8,123 nucleotides of DNA from DATAAM01 sp036260075. GTDB lineage: Bacteria; Actinomycetota; Acidimicrobiia; Acidimicrobiales; JAHWLA01. A program made the translations under genes and the position numbers. How positions within the stretch are numbered: the first letter of the stretch is position 1; each line of letters begins with the position of its first letter. This document shows positions 1-6,434 of this stretch, one piece after another. The stretch covers positions 1 through 8,123 of the forward strand of contig DATAAM010000174.1 in the NCBI GenBank assembly GCA_036260075.1, given 5' to 3'. The notes beneath the pieces were generated by a model, which searched no databases, was not told where the DNA came from, and saw nothing but the letters and a program-made list of their open reading frames with translations.

Positions 1-727
1 CCTGGGCGGTGTCGTTCGTGTGCAGGGTGGCGAACACCAGGTGCCCGGTCTCGGCGATCGTGAGCGCGATCTGGATGGACTCGAGGTCGCGCATCTCGCC
101 CACGAGGAGGACGTCGGGGTCTTCGCGCAGGGCCGAGCGCAGCGCCCGCTCGAAGGAGTCGGTGTCGTCGCCGACCTCCCGCTGGTTCACGGCCGACTGC
201 TTGTGGTGGTGCACGTACTCGATGGGGTCCTCGATCGTGAGGATGTGGCACTGCCGCTCCTCGTTGATGCGATCGAGCATGGATGCCAGGGTCGTCGACT
301 TGCCTGCGCCGGTGGGACCGGTGACGAGGACGAGGCCTTGTTGCAACGCGACGAGCCTGTCGGCGATCGGCGGCAGGCCGAGATCCTCGAAGGTGGGGAT
401 GTCGAACGGGATCATCCGCACGGCCAGCGCCACGCTGCGCCGCTGGTGGAACGCGTTGGCGCGGAAGCGGGCCTTTCCCGCCCAGCCGAAGGAGAAGTCG
501 ATCTCCTTGCCCTCCTCGAAGCGGGCGTGGGCCTCCTTCGGGAGCACGGCCAGCGTGAGCTTCTCGACGTCGGCGTCGCTGAGGGGCGCGGCGCCCTCGA
601 TGCGGCGGAGGCGGCCGTCGACGCGGGCGAGCGGTGGGGCGCCCGCGGTGAGGAGCAGGTCGGAGCCGTTGCGCTCCCAGAGGTACGTCATGTAGTCGTC
701 GAGGGCACCCGCCTGGCTCTTCGTCAT
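1..727 (-). CDS. pilT: Type IV pilus retraction ATPase PilT (3' end beyond window)
   Basis: PilT is a cytoplasmic hexameric secretion-superfamily ATPase that powers pilus retraction and twitching through PilC. Translating the minus strand from the ATG at 725-727 gives 242 residues with no stop before the window edge, so roughly the last third is missing. Visible motifs are an N-terminal PAS-like region with a degenerate start signature (NGSDLLLT, residues 20-27, where the family usually has SDLHL), Walker A GPTGAGKST (137-145), Asp box TIEDPIEYVHHH (164-175), Walker B LLVGEMRDLES (207-217) and His box ATLHTNDTAQ (233-242). VGEMRDLE and the HHHK after the Asp box favour PilT over PilB. The gene follows pilA after a 111-nt spacer with a terminator-like hairpin. 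The Shine-Dalgarno is weak (GGGAC about 11 nt upstream). Identification is firm; it could be a PilU-like paralogue, which cannot be separated without the C-terminus. Confidence 0.95.
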   Translation of the reverse strand, partial: MTKSQAGALDDYMTYLWERNGSDLLLTAGAPPLARVDGRLRRIEGAAPLSDADVEKLTLAVLPKEAHARFEEGKEIDFSFGWAGKARFRANAFHQRRSVALAVRMIPFDIPTFEDLGLPPIADRLVALQQGLVLVTGPTGAGKSTTLASMLDRINEERQCHILTIEDPIEYVHHHKQSAVNQREVGDDTDSFERALRSALREDPDVLLVGEMRDLESIQIALTIAETGHLVFATLHTNDTAQ

Positions 728-763
728 GGGTCAACTGTCCCGGCCCGCCACGTCGCCCGGTAC

Positions 764-780
764 GTCAAATTTGATGAATG
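764..780 (-). repeat. AT-rich intergenic motif, copy A (upstream of pilT)
   Basis: The plus-strand sequence is GTCAAATTTGATGAATG. It contains the perfect 10-bp palindrome TCAAATTTGA. It shares TCA-A-TTGATGAAT with two other spacers in the window. It lies 36 nt upstream of the pilT ATG and directly 3' (on the minus strand) of the terminator-like hairpin after pilA. The function is unknown; an operator, promoter part or processing site is possible. Confidence 0.6.
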
Positions 781-785
781 GCGCG

Positions 786-817
786 ACGAAGGGCCCGGCC
801 GAGGCCGAGCCCTTCGT
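786..817 (-). terminator. Terminator-like hairpin between pilA and pilT
   Basis: ACGAAGGGC (786-794) and GCCCTTCGT (809-817) form a perfect 9-bp stem. After one mismatch, four more G/C pairs (796-799 with 804-807) close a 4-nt loop. It begins 22 nt after the pilA stop in the direction of transcription. There is no U-run on the minus-strand side, but AT-rich sequence starts within 7 nt. A full or partial terminator would help set pilA apart from pilT; a role as a 3' stabilising hairpin for pilin mRNA fits equally well. Confidence 0.65.
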
Positions 818-838
818 ACCTGTCCCGCCCGAGATCCG

Positions 839-1222
839 CTACAGGCCTGCGCAGTTGGCCGGGTTGGCCGAAACGGCCCCGTTCGCCCCCAGGTTGATGA
901 CGTAGCCGTTGTCCGCCAACGTGGCCGTGGGAGCCGACTTCAGGAGCTTGGCGTCCGTGAGTGTCTTGTATCGCTCGGCCTCGGTGGGGGGATCGCTGGG
1001 ACCACCGGCCGGGTACTTGCTGTTCTGCGCGTAGTACGCCTCGACTGCCGTCTCCACCGTCTTCAGGTCGGACTGGCAGGCGGCCTTCTTGCCTCGATCG
1101 CTGATGCCACCGACGGCGAACACCACCACCGCGGCGAGGATCCCGAGGATCACGATCACGATCAGGAGCTCGATGAGGGTGAAGCCCTCCTCCTGCCGCT
1201 TCCTGCTCAGGCGCTCGAACAT
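839..1222 (-). CDS. pilA: Type IV pilin, probable major subunit PilA
   Basis: This 127-residue prepilin is the probable building block of the filament. A short charged leader (residues 1-13, ending RQEEG) precedes the class III cleavage site G13|F14. The mature N-terminus begins FTLIELLIVIVILGILAAV with the conserved Glu at mature position 5 (E18) and a hydrophobic helix to about residue 37. The mature protein is about 114 residues. It has two cysteines, C49 and C124; C124 sits near the C-terminus, and the pair could form a disulfide. The start is fixed by an AGGAGGAA Shine-Dalgarno at 1231-1238, with GGAGG 10 nt from the ATG and clearly the best ribosome site in the window. Its own structured leader, a following terminator-like hairpin and the strong ribosome site all fit high-level expression of a major pilin. 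The major role is inferred; it could be a pseudopilin. Confidence 0.9.
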   Translation of the reverse strand: MFERLSRKRQEEGFTLIELLIVIVILGILAAVVVFAVGGISDRGKKAACQSDLKTVETAVEAYYAQNSKYPAGGPSDPPTEAERYKTLTDAKLLKSAPTATLADNGYVINLGANGAVSANPANCAGL

Positions 1223-1232
1223 TCGACTGCTT

Positions 1233-1238
1233 CCTCCT
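1233..1238 (-). promoter_or_regulatory. Strong Shine-Dalgarno of pilA
   Basis: The minus-strand sequence is AGGAGG, followed by AA, with GGAGG ending 10 nt before the pilA ATG. It is the closest match to the anti-SD consensus in the window. It stands immediately 3' of the 1240-1273 stem, so it is left open in either fold of the leader. Confidence 0.75.
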
Positions 1239-1239
1239 G

Positions 1240-1301
1240 GGGGATCGGCGCTTTCCGTTGAGGGGCGATCCCCTCGCTGCTCCCACTGTGGCGGTCGAGC
1301 A
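1240..1301 (-). promoter_or_regulatory. Structured 5' leader of pilA with alternative stems
   Basis: The leader can form an 8-bp stem between 1240-1247 (GGGGATCG on the plus strand) and 1266-1273 (CGATCCCC), with an 18-nt loop. A competing 6-bp stem pairs 1260-1265 (GAGGGG) with 1270-1275 (CCCCTC) around a 4-nt loop. The two share 1270-1273 and cannot coexist. A further hairpin pairs 1278-1282 (TGCTC) with 1297-1301 (GAGCA). I do not recognise a known riboswitch class. A regulatory role is inference. Confidence 0.4.
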
Positions 1302-1314
1302 ACCCCGCCTCATC

Positions 1315-1331
1315 CTCAGAATTGATGAATC
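1315..1331 (-). repeat. AT-rich intergenic motif, copy B (upstream of pilA)
   Basis: The plus-strand sequence is CTCAGAATTGATGAATC. Its last 12 bases, AATTGATGAATC, are identical to copy C, and TTGATGAAT is shared by all three copies. It begins 6 nt after the stop of the PilX-like gene and about 92 nt upstream of the pilA ATG. Confidence 0.6.
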
Positions 1332-1337
1332 GACGGG

Positions 1338-2702
1338 CTACTGGAGGCTTCGGGAGACGACGGTGACGCTGCGATCGGCGTCGTTCTCGATCTTCACCAC
1401 TGCGCGCGCCTCCACCGCGCGGCCGCCATCCGGGCTGACGGCCTTCGCCACGATCGTCACCGTGCGCCTCCCCGGGCCCCGAGTGGTCGACACCTTCAGG
1501 CCGGTGCCGCTGTTCGAGGTGGCCAACCCGATGCGGAGCACCTTGGCCCCGCCTTGCAGCTGGGCGTCCACTGTCCCGCCGGTGACGAAGAGGTTCACGA
1601 CGTTGTTCGGCGTGTACACGAGCCCGTGGACCGCCATGTCGCGCGTGTTGCCGCCCGCCACGTCGAGGATCGCGGAGCCTGCCGTGCTCACCTTCCACGG
1701 GTTCGTGGCGGCGTCCTCCGCCAGCACGGACCTGATGGATGTGCCGGGGTCTCCCGGGTCGACGGCCGCCGCGTTGGGGGTGAACAGCTCGATGCGGGCA
1801 CCGTTGCCCACGATGATCCTCGACGTCCCTCCGAGGACGAACATCACGCCGCGGGCCGCTGTCGTGGCCGCTTCCGACGCGCACGGCGTCTCCACCAGCA
1901 ACTTGGCCTCGTCGTCCTGCGGGGTGCCACCGAAGAGGACCTGGGTGATCGTCCAGTCGCCGATGTCCTCGAAGTAGTAGAAGCCGCTCTTGAAGAAGTT
2001 GCTCGCCTTCAGCTCGGGCGCGGTCGTGTAGCGGCCCGGGGAGAACGTGCGACAGCTCGCCCCACCGTCGCCGGTGGAGGGCTGCGGCGAACCGCTGGGA
2101 TGCCCCGGGAGCTCGTGGTCCTCGTCGGGCGTGGCCGCCGTGGTGCACCGCACGGTGAACGGCGGGCTCGGCGTCACCGTCAGCTTGTCGATCGGCGTGC
2201 TCTGGCACGGCGACCTCTGGAACAGGTGCGCCCCTTGGACCGTGACGGGCTTGGCCAGGTCGATGTCGCCGTCCACCCAGACGGGCCCCTCGATCGTGCG
2301 GGCGATGGACCCGTTGCTCGTGTCCAGGCTGCCCGGACCGCCCTTGGCCTCGGTCGTCACCACTGCGTAGCCGCGCACGCCCAGCACGTTGCCCTCGGTC
2401 GTCTCACAGGCGACCTCGATGTCGAGGTCGACGTCGCCTTCGAGCGGTGGGGCGGGAAGCTCCTGCCGGCCGGAGTCCTCGTCGGGGCACACGGTGTCGT
2501 CCGCCTGGAGGGCCTGGATGGCGTAGTCGACCGCGGCGTCGGCGCCGTAGACCTTGGCCTCGTGCGTGCGGACGACCAGCGTGGTGCGCACGTGGGCGTC
2601 CACCTGCCCGAGGATCGCCGCCATCAGCAACCCGAACAACGACAGGAAGGCAAGGGCGAGGATCAGGGCGCTGCCCTCCTCCGTGCGTCGACCGACACCC
2701 AT
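1338..2702 (-). CDS. PilX-like minor pilin / pilus assembly protein
   Basis: This 454-residue protein is probably exported and anchored by one N-terminal helix. A leader ending RRTEEG (residues 5-10) is followed by SALILALAFLSLFGLLMAAIL (11-31), the look of a PilX/GspK-type N-terminus. It lacks the Glu that most pilins carry at mature position 5. The remainder is extracellular, rich in Gly, Thr and Val, with cysteines at 72, 99, 166, 186, 217 and 274. Residues about 285-395 (GVMFVLGGTSRIIVGNGARIEL, split here by GNTRDMAVHGLVYTPNN at 351-367) resemble the beta-rich surface domain often attached to PilX-like proteins. The ATG at 2700-2702 overlaps the upstream stop as TGATG and has AAGGAG 8 nt before it, so coupled translation is likely. 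It is the last gene of the pilC-V-W-X run. The family call rests on the N-terminus and context, so the exact role (tip complex) is inferred. Confidence 0.75.
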   Translation of the reverse strand: MGVGRRTEEGSALILALAFLSLFGLLMAAILGQVDAHVRTTLVVRTHEAKVYGADAAVDYAIQALQADDTVCPDEDSGRQELPAPPLEGDVDLDIEVACETTEGNVLGVRGYAVVTTEAKGGPGSLDTSNGSIARTIEGPVWVDGDIDLAKPVTVQGAHLFQRSPCQSTPIDKLTVTPSPPFTVRCTTAATPDEDHELPGHPSGSPQPSTGDGGASCRTFSPGRYTTAPELKASNFFKSGFYYFEDIGDWTITQVLFGGTPQDDEAKLLVETPCASEAATTAARGVMFVLGGTSRIIVGNGARIELFTPNAAAVDPGDPGTSIRSVLAEDAATNPWKVSTAGSAILDVAGGNTRDMAVHGLVYTPNNVVNLFVTGGTVDAQLQGGAKVLRIGLATSNSGTGLKVSTTRGPGRRTVTIVAKAVSPDGGRAVEARAVVKIENDADRSVTVVSRSLQ

Positions 2703-4693
2703 CAGAACCGCTCCTTGGTCGCCGAGGCGACGGCGCCGGCGGGGAGAGAGTTGCCGGCCAGGTCGACCAGACCCGAAGCGGGCGTGTACGTCGCGGTCGC
2801 CTCGGACACGCCGGTGCGCACCGTCCCCGACTGCTTCTCGCCCAGCTCGACGGTCAGCTTGGCGGTGGCCGGGTCCCAGGCGATCGTCGACGCCTTGTTG
2901 CCCTTGCCGTTGAAGGTGGTGGTGGCCGAGACCCAGTCGCCTCCGAGCGCCAGCGAGCCGAACCCGAAGGCGTTGTCGCACGGGCCCGCGAGCGAGAGCG
3001 TGAGGACGTCGTTGGCGCCGCTCTCGGTGATGGTGACGGTGACCTGGTTGTCGCCGGAGATCGACTGCGTCGTGGTCGGGTTGGCATCCCACGTCGAGCA
3101 GAGCGAGGAGCCGCGCAGCTTCTCGGAGAACCCGACCGTCACCTTGTCGTCCTGTTCGGCCGTCCCCTCCTTGTTCCCGCCGGCCCCGTTCACGAGCTCG
3201 ACGGCGGCGGCACTGACGGCGGGCGCGGTGTTGTCCACTGTGACCGTCTGCACGGCGGAGTCGAGCGAGTTGCCCGCGAGGTCGCGGGCGCGCACGAGCA
3301 TGCGATAGGCGCCGTCGGCCGGCTGCCCCGTCCACGCCACGGCGGCAGGGCTGGCCGACGCCGACCCCGCCGCGATGCTCGGCGTGCATCCCGTCCCCGA
3401 GCAGTAGAGGAGCTCCAGGCTGCCGATGCCCGACAGGGCGTCGGCAGCCGTGGCCGACAGCACGGCGCCGTTCTTGACGAAGCCGCCGTCGGGCAATGTC
3501 AACGTGGCCGAGGTCGGTGCCGTCTTGTCGATGCGGACGGCGGTCGCGGCGGTCTTCACCGCTTCCCGGTTGCCGGCACCGTCGACCGAGAAGTACTTCA
3601 CGGTGAAGCTGCCCTCCGCCGACAGCGCGATCGACGTCCCCTTCGTGGACGCCGTCGTCGGCGACGAGCCGTCGCTGGTGGAGTAGGTGGCGTCGACGCC
3701 CGAACCACCGGCGTCGGTGGGCGACAAGGTCACCGTCTGGTCGGTGTTCTTCCACGACGAGCCGATGGACGCGGTGTCGTCGGTGGTCACCGGGACGCTG
3801 CGGTCGACCACGAACGTGTTCGTGGACGAGACCTGCGTGCCGATGGCGTTGGTGGCCCGAACGAGCACGGCGTACGAACCTTCCGCCGGGAAGCCGGCGG
3901 CGGCGAACGCACGGCTCCAGGACGTGGTGCCCGTGGCGGCGCCGTACACGGGCGCGGCAGACGCGAACGCGGTGCCGTCCCAGTAGAGGTTGACGGCGAC
4001 CCGCAGCAGCGCAACCTCCACCGACTGGATGCCCGCGCTGTCGCTCGCCGTGCCGCACAGGCCGCTCGGCGAGCAGCCCGCGTCCCAGCCTGCATCGTTG
4101 TACTCGCCGCCGTTCACCGGGAACGTCACGTCGAGCTCGGGCGGCACCGCCCCCGGCGTGCGGCGCGTGGCCGTGACGCGGGTCGTCAGGCCCGACGCCA
4201 GCGTCAGCTCCATGGTGATCGACCGCCCGCTCTGGGTGATCGCCGGAGGAGAGGTGCCGAGGCCGTGGACCACGACGACGTCGCGCGCGGTCCCGCCGTC
4301 GACGCAGGAGTATCGACTGAGCACGTGGCGGTCGCCGTCCTCCTCGTACCGGTAGTTCGCGGTGAACGCCTGCGTGCCCCCGGGCTCGTCCCAGGTGAAC
4401 CGCACGACGTTCCTGCTCTGGGTGCTCTCGCTCGGCCCCCCGGTGCACCCCGCACCGACCGGGCCCGTCTCGATGCGACCTTCCACGGCGCTCTGCACGT
4501 CCGCAGGCCAGTAGACGGAGAGCAGCTGGAGGTCGTGCGAATCGGACAGCCGCTCGGTCGTCTCGTCGGTTGTGCGCAGCCCGACCACGATGGCGGAGGA
4601 CAACGCACCCATGACGATGCTCACCACGACGGTGACGATCAGCAGCTCGACGAGCGTGAACCCGTCCTCGGCGCCACGGCGAGGCGGGCTCAC
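2702..4693 (-). CDS. PilW/PulJ-like minor pilin with multi-domain Ig-like C-terminus
   Basis: This 663-residue protein is far longer than ordinary PilW-type minor pilins (roughly 200-350). Leader RRGAEDG (5-11) is cut at G11|F12; the mature start FTLVELLIV keeps the position-5 Glu (E16), and the helix runs to about 38. A pilin body spans to about 180. Then come apparent beta-sandwich modules: about 184-298; 299-392 (ending SVDGAGN...VRIDKTAP, OmpL47/Big-like); 393-491 (RARDLAGN...VTVDNTAP); and 492-663 (KVTVGFSEKL...GLVDLAGNSL, resembling SbsA-type Ig-like domains). Cysteines come in pairs: 83/130, 207/213, 431/436 and 532/572. The GTG start at 4691-4693 overlaps the previous stop as GTGA; it is the only start close to the prepilin motif. 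The N-terminus places it in the pilus and the modules suggest surface binding, so it is a candidate tip adhesin. The pilin identity is firm; the ligand is unknown. Confidence 0.85.
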   Translation of the reverse strand: MSPPRRGAEDGFTLVELLIVTVVVSIVMGALSSAIVVGLRTTDETTERLSDSHDLQLLSVYWPADVQSAVEGRIETGPVGAGCTGGPSESTQSRNVVRFTWDEPGGTQAFTANYRYEEDGDRHVLSRYSCVDGGTARDVVVVHGLGTSPPAITQSGRSITMELTLASGLTTRVTATRRTPGAVPPELDVTFPVNGGEYNDAGWDAGCSPSGLCGTASDSAGIQSVEVALLRVAVNLYWDGTAFASAAPVYGAATGTTSWSRAFAAAGFPAEGSYAVLVRATNAIGTQVSSTNTFVVDRSVPVTTDDTASIGSSWKNTDQTVTLSPTDAGGSGVDATYSTSDGSSPTTASTKGTSIALSAEGSFTVKYFSVDGAGNREAVKTAATAVRIDKTAPTSATLTLPDGGFVKNGAVLSATAADALSGIGSLELLYCSGTGCTPSIAAGSASASPAAVAWTGQPADGAYRMLVRARDLAGNSLDSAVQTVTVDNTAPAVSAAAVELVNGAGGNKEGTAEQDDKVTVGFSEKLRGSSLCSTWDANPTTTQSISGDNQVTVTITESGANDVLTLSLAGPCDNAFGFGSLALGGDWVSATTTFNGKGNKASTIAWDPATAKLTVELGEKQSGTVRTGVSEATATYTPASGLVDLAGNSLPAGAVASATKERF

Positions 4694-5160
4694 TCCGGCC
4701 TCTTCACGAATGTCAGCTTCTCGGTGGCACGGCCGTCCGTCGGGCTCGTGGCCGTGAGCGTGACCTGCTGGAGGTCGTACTTGCTGTCCGCCGCGATGCA
4801 GTCGGTCACGTCGGGGCTGAAGTGCTCGGTGCCGCCGGCGACGTCGACGGTGAAGTACTCGACCGACACCGTCATCGCCGCCTTCCAGGCGGCAGGCACG
4901 GAGGTGTCGGCCAGGCCCGACAGCGAGTAGCTGCCGCACGTCGCGTACGGGGTCGTGGCCTCCGCCTTGAGGTGTTCGGCTGCGTTGACGAGGTATGTCG
5001 TCCCCAGCGCCTGCTTGCGGTGGGTGTCGGAGGTCACAATCGCCGTCCACATCCCGCCGAGCACGGCCACGAAGACGATGCCCATGATCGCCACGGTGAC
5101 GATGACCTCGACGAGGGAGAGCCCCTCCTCGCCGTACGACGGCCGACGGGGCGCGATCAC
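4690..5160 (-). CDS. PilV-like minor prepilin
   Basis: This is a 156-residue type IV prepilin-like protein. Leader RRPSYGEEG (residues 5-13) is followed by the cleavage site G13|L14 and the mature start LSLVEVIVTVAIMGIVFVAV, with the conserved Glu at mature position 5 (E18) and a single hydrophobic helix to about residue 42. The LSLVEV form with Leu at position 1 is typical of PilV/GspI-type minor pilins. The rest is a small globular domain with two cysteines (C75, C121) that could pair. The GTG start at 5158-5160 overlaps the pilC stop as GTGA, and the gene overlaps the following PilW-like gene in the same way, so all three are probably co-translated. The Shine-Dalgarno is weak (AGGA well upstream), in line with translational coupling. 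Likely role: a component of the minor-pilin complex that primes assembly. V-type assignment comes from size, the N-terminal form and position before a W-like gene. Confidence 0.8.
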   Translation of the reverse strand: MIAPRRPSYGEEGLSLVEVIVTVAIMGIVFVAVLGGMWTAIVTSDTHRKQALGTTYLVNAAEHLKAEATTPYATCGSYSLSGLADTSVPAAWKAAMTVSVEYFTVDVAGGTEHFSPDVTDCIAADSKYDLQQVTLTATSPTDGRATEKLTFVKRPE

Positions 5161-6374
5161 TTGACGGTGTTGGCGTCCTGGAAGATGCCGTACATGGCCG
5201 ACACCAGCGCGATCGCCACGAAGCCGACGACGACGCCCATGACGACGATGACGGCGGGCTCGAACAGCGTCGTCAGCTTCTTGATCTTGTAGTCGAGCTC
5301 CTGCTCGAAGAACTCTGCCGCCGTCTCCAGCTGCTGGTCGAGAGAGCCGGTGTCCTCGCCGACGCGGAACATCTGCACGGCCGCCACGGGGAACAGCTCG
5401 GTGGCAGCGATGGGCCGGGCGATGCCCTCGCCTCGGATCATGCGCTCCCGCGCCCCCGCCAGCGCGCGGCGGTAGACCGCATTGTTGGCGGTGTCGCCTG
5501 CCACCGTCATGGCCTCCGGAAGCGGGACGCCTGCCTGGGCCATCGACGCCAGCACCCGGCAGAAGCGCTCGATGACCGCGTAGCGCACCGTCTCGCCGAC
5601 GGCCGGCAACCTCAGCACCATGGCGTCCAGCCGGGCCCGGCCGCGTGGGCTCCGACGCACGAGCACACCGGCCACGAGCAGCACGAGCGCGAGCCCCGCG
5701 AACGCGTACCACCAATCGGCCAGGAAGTCGGTCGCCGCCAGGAGCATCCGGGTGGGAAGGGGCAGCTCGGTGTTCAACGAGTCGAAGAACGTGCGAAAGC
5801 GCGGCAGCACGAAGATCGTGAGCACGCACACGGTCACGATCGACATGCCGAGGACGACGAGCGGGTAGGCGAGCGCCGAGCGGATCTTCCGCTTGGCCTC
5901 GAGGTCCCGCTCGAGGTAGTGGGCGAGACGGTCGAGCACGGAGTCGAGTTGGCCGGTCAGCTCGGCCGCCCCGATCATCCCCCGGTAGAACTCCGGGAAG
6001 ACCCGCGGGTGGGCAGTGATGGCGCCGAGGAACGTCTCACCCGCCCGCAGCGACTCCCCGACCTCGGCCAGCACCCGGCGCAGCGTCTTGTTGGCGGCGC
6101 CCTCGCGCAGCACCTCGATGCCCTCGAGGATCGGGATGCCCGAGCGCAGGAAGGCGGCCAGCTGCCGGGAGAAGTGCATCAGCTCGGTACGGCCGACCCG
6201 GGCCTTGGTGATCTCGAGCTGGAGGAGGCTCTTCTTCTCTTCCAGCTCCGGCGCTTCGATGCCCCGGCTCAACAGGGTCATCCGGGCGCCGCCGATGGTG
6301 TCGGACCTCACGACTCCGGTGATCGCGGACCCGTCGTCGGCGAGCGCCTCGTACTTGAACTTCGTCATGGGCAC
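5157..6374 (-). CDS. pilC: Type IV pilus inner-membrane platform protein PilC
   Basis: PilC is the cytoplasmic-membrane platform that couples the ATPases to pilin insertion and extraction. The protein is 405 residues, the usual family length. Two GspF/T2SSF domains are visible: the first about 66-189 (MHFSRQLAAFLRSGIPILEG at 66-85, later YRGMIGAAELTGQLDSVL), the second about 268-391 (RFCRVLASMAQAGVPLPEAM at 270-289, later FRVGEDTGSLDQQL). Hydrophobic segments lie near 169-190, 222-239 and 371-394. The N-terminal MTKFKYEALADDG (3-15) is typical. Two starts compete: GTG at 6374 lies 6 nt after GGAGG (6381-6385), while ATG at 6368 lies 12 nt after it. Spacing favours GTG, and codon preference favours ATG. 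It heads an overlapping run of four genes and follows pilB after 75 nt. Confidence 0.95.
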   Translation of the reverse strand: MPMTKFKYEALADDGSAITGVVRSDTIGGARMTLLSRGIEAPELEEKKSLLQLEITKARVGRTELMHFSRQLAAFLRSGIPILEGIEVLREGAANKTLRRVLAEVGESLRAGETFLGAITAHPRVFPEFYRGMIGAAELTGQLDSVLDRLAHYLERDLEAKRKIRSALAYPLVVLGMSIVTVCVLTIFVLPRFRTFFDSLNTELPLPTRMLLAATDFLADWWYAFAGLALVLLVAGVLVRRSPRGRARLDAMVLRLPAVGETVRYAVIERFCRVLASMAQAGVPLPEAMTVAGDTANNAVYRRALAGARERMIRGEGIARPIAATELFPVAAVQMFRVGEDTGSLDQQLETAAEFFEQELDYKIKKLTTLFEPAVIVVMGVVVGFVAIALVSAMYGIFQDANTVK

Positions 6375-6380
6375 GCCAGG

Positions 6381-6419
6381 CCTCCGGTGCAGGGCTCCCG
6401 GTGACGGTAAGCCCGGAGG
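6381..6419 (-). promoter_or_regulatory. Possible Shine-Dalgarno-masking hairpin upstream of pilC
   Basis: On the plus strand CCTCCGG (6381-6387) and CCGGAGG (6413-6419) are perfect inverted repeats. In the mRNA the first is the pilC ribosome site GGAGG, so the upstream CCUCC can pair with it. A second 5-bp stem (6392-6396 with 6410-6414) can stack inside the outer CCUCC/GGAGG pairing. Masking of the ribosome site is inference from base pairing only. Confidence 0.4.
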
Positions 6420-6434
6420 ACCCGATTTGCCCTC

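Noticed and set aside
751..788. Inverted repeat CGTCGC/GCGACG flanking motif copy A, similar to short repeats around copies B and C
   Set aside because: The stems are short (5-6 bp, one with a bulge), loops are long and unequal, and such repeats are common by chance in GC-rich DNA. The motif itself is the stronger signal.
1244..1252. Sigma-28/WhiG-like -10 element (GCCGAT on the minus strand)
   Set aside because: There is no TAAA-type -35 element at the required distance, and the bases are better explained by the 8-bp stem of the leader.
20..1261. Long plus-strand open frame opposite pilT and pilA
   Set aside because: Its translation has no recognisable family and low-complexity Arg/Gly/Val composition, while the minus strand encodes clear PilT and pilin motifs. 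It is a GC-rich antisense shadow.
1223..1314. c-di-GMP-I (GEMM), cobalamin or other known riboswitch in the pilA leader
   Set aside because: I could not match the conserved cores of these classes. Only generic alternative stems are supported.
2703..4448. In-frame upstream extension of the PilX-like gene that would make a 1036-residue protein
   Set aside because: The extra N-terminal part is an Arg/His-rich out-of-frame reading of the PilW-like gene. A prepilin-like N-terminus, an AAGGAG site and a TGATG overlap all place the start at 2702.
2447..4930. 827-codon plus-strand open frame opposite the minor pilin genes
   Set aside because: It is dominated by Arg, Gly and Ala with no domain signature, and it crosses several minus-strand genes with proper start/stop overlaps. 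It reflects codon bias in GC-rich DNA.
5161..5829. Upstream extension of the PilV-like frame into pilC
   Set aside because: It is an alternate-frame shadow of PilC. The GTGA overlap and the prepilin leader directly after it mark 5160 as the start.
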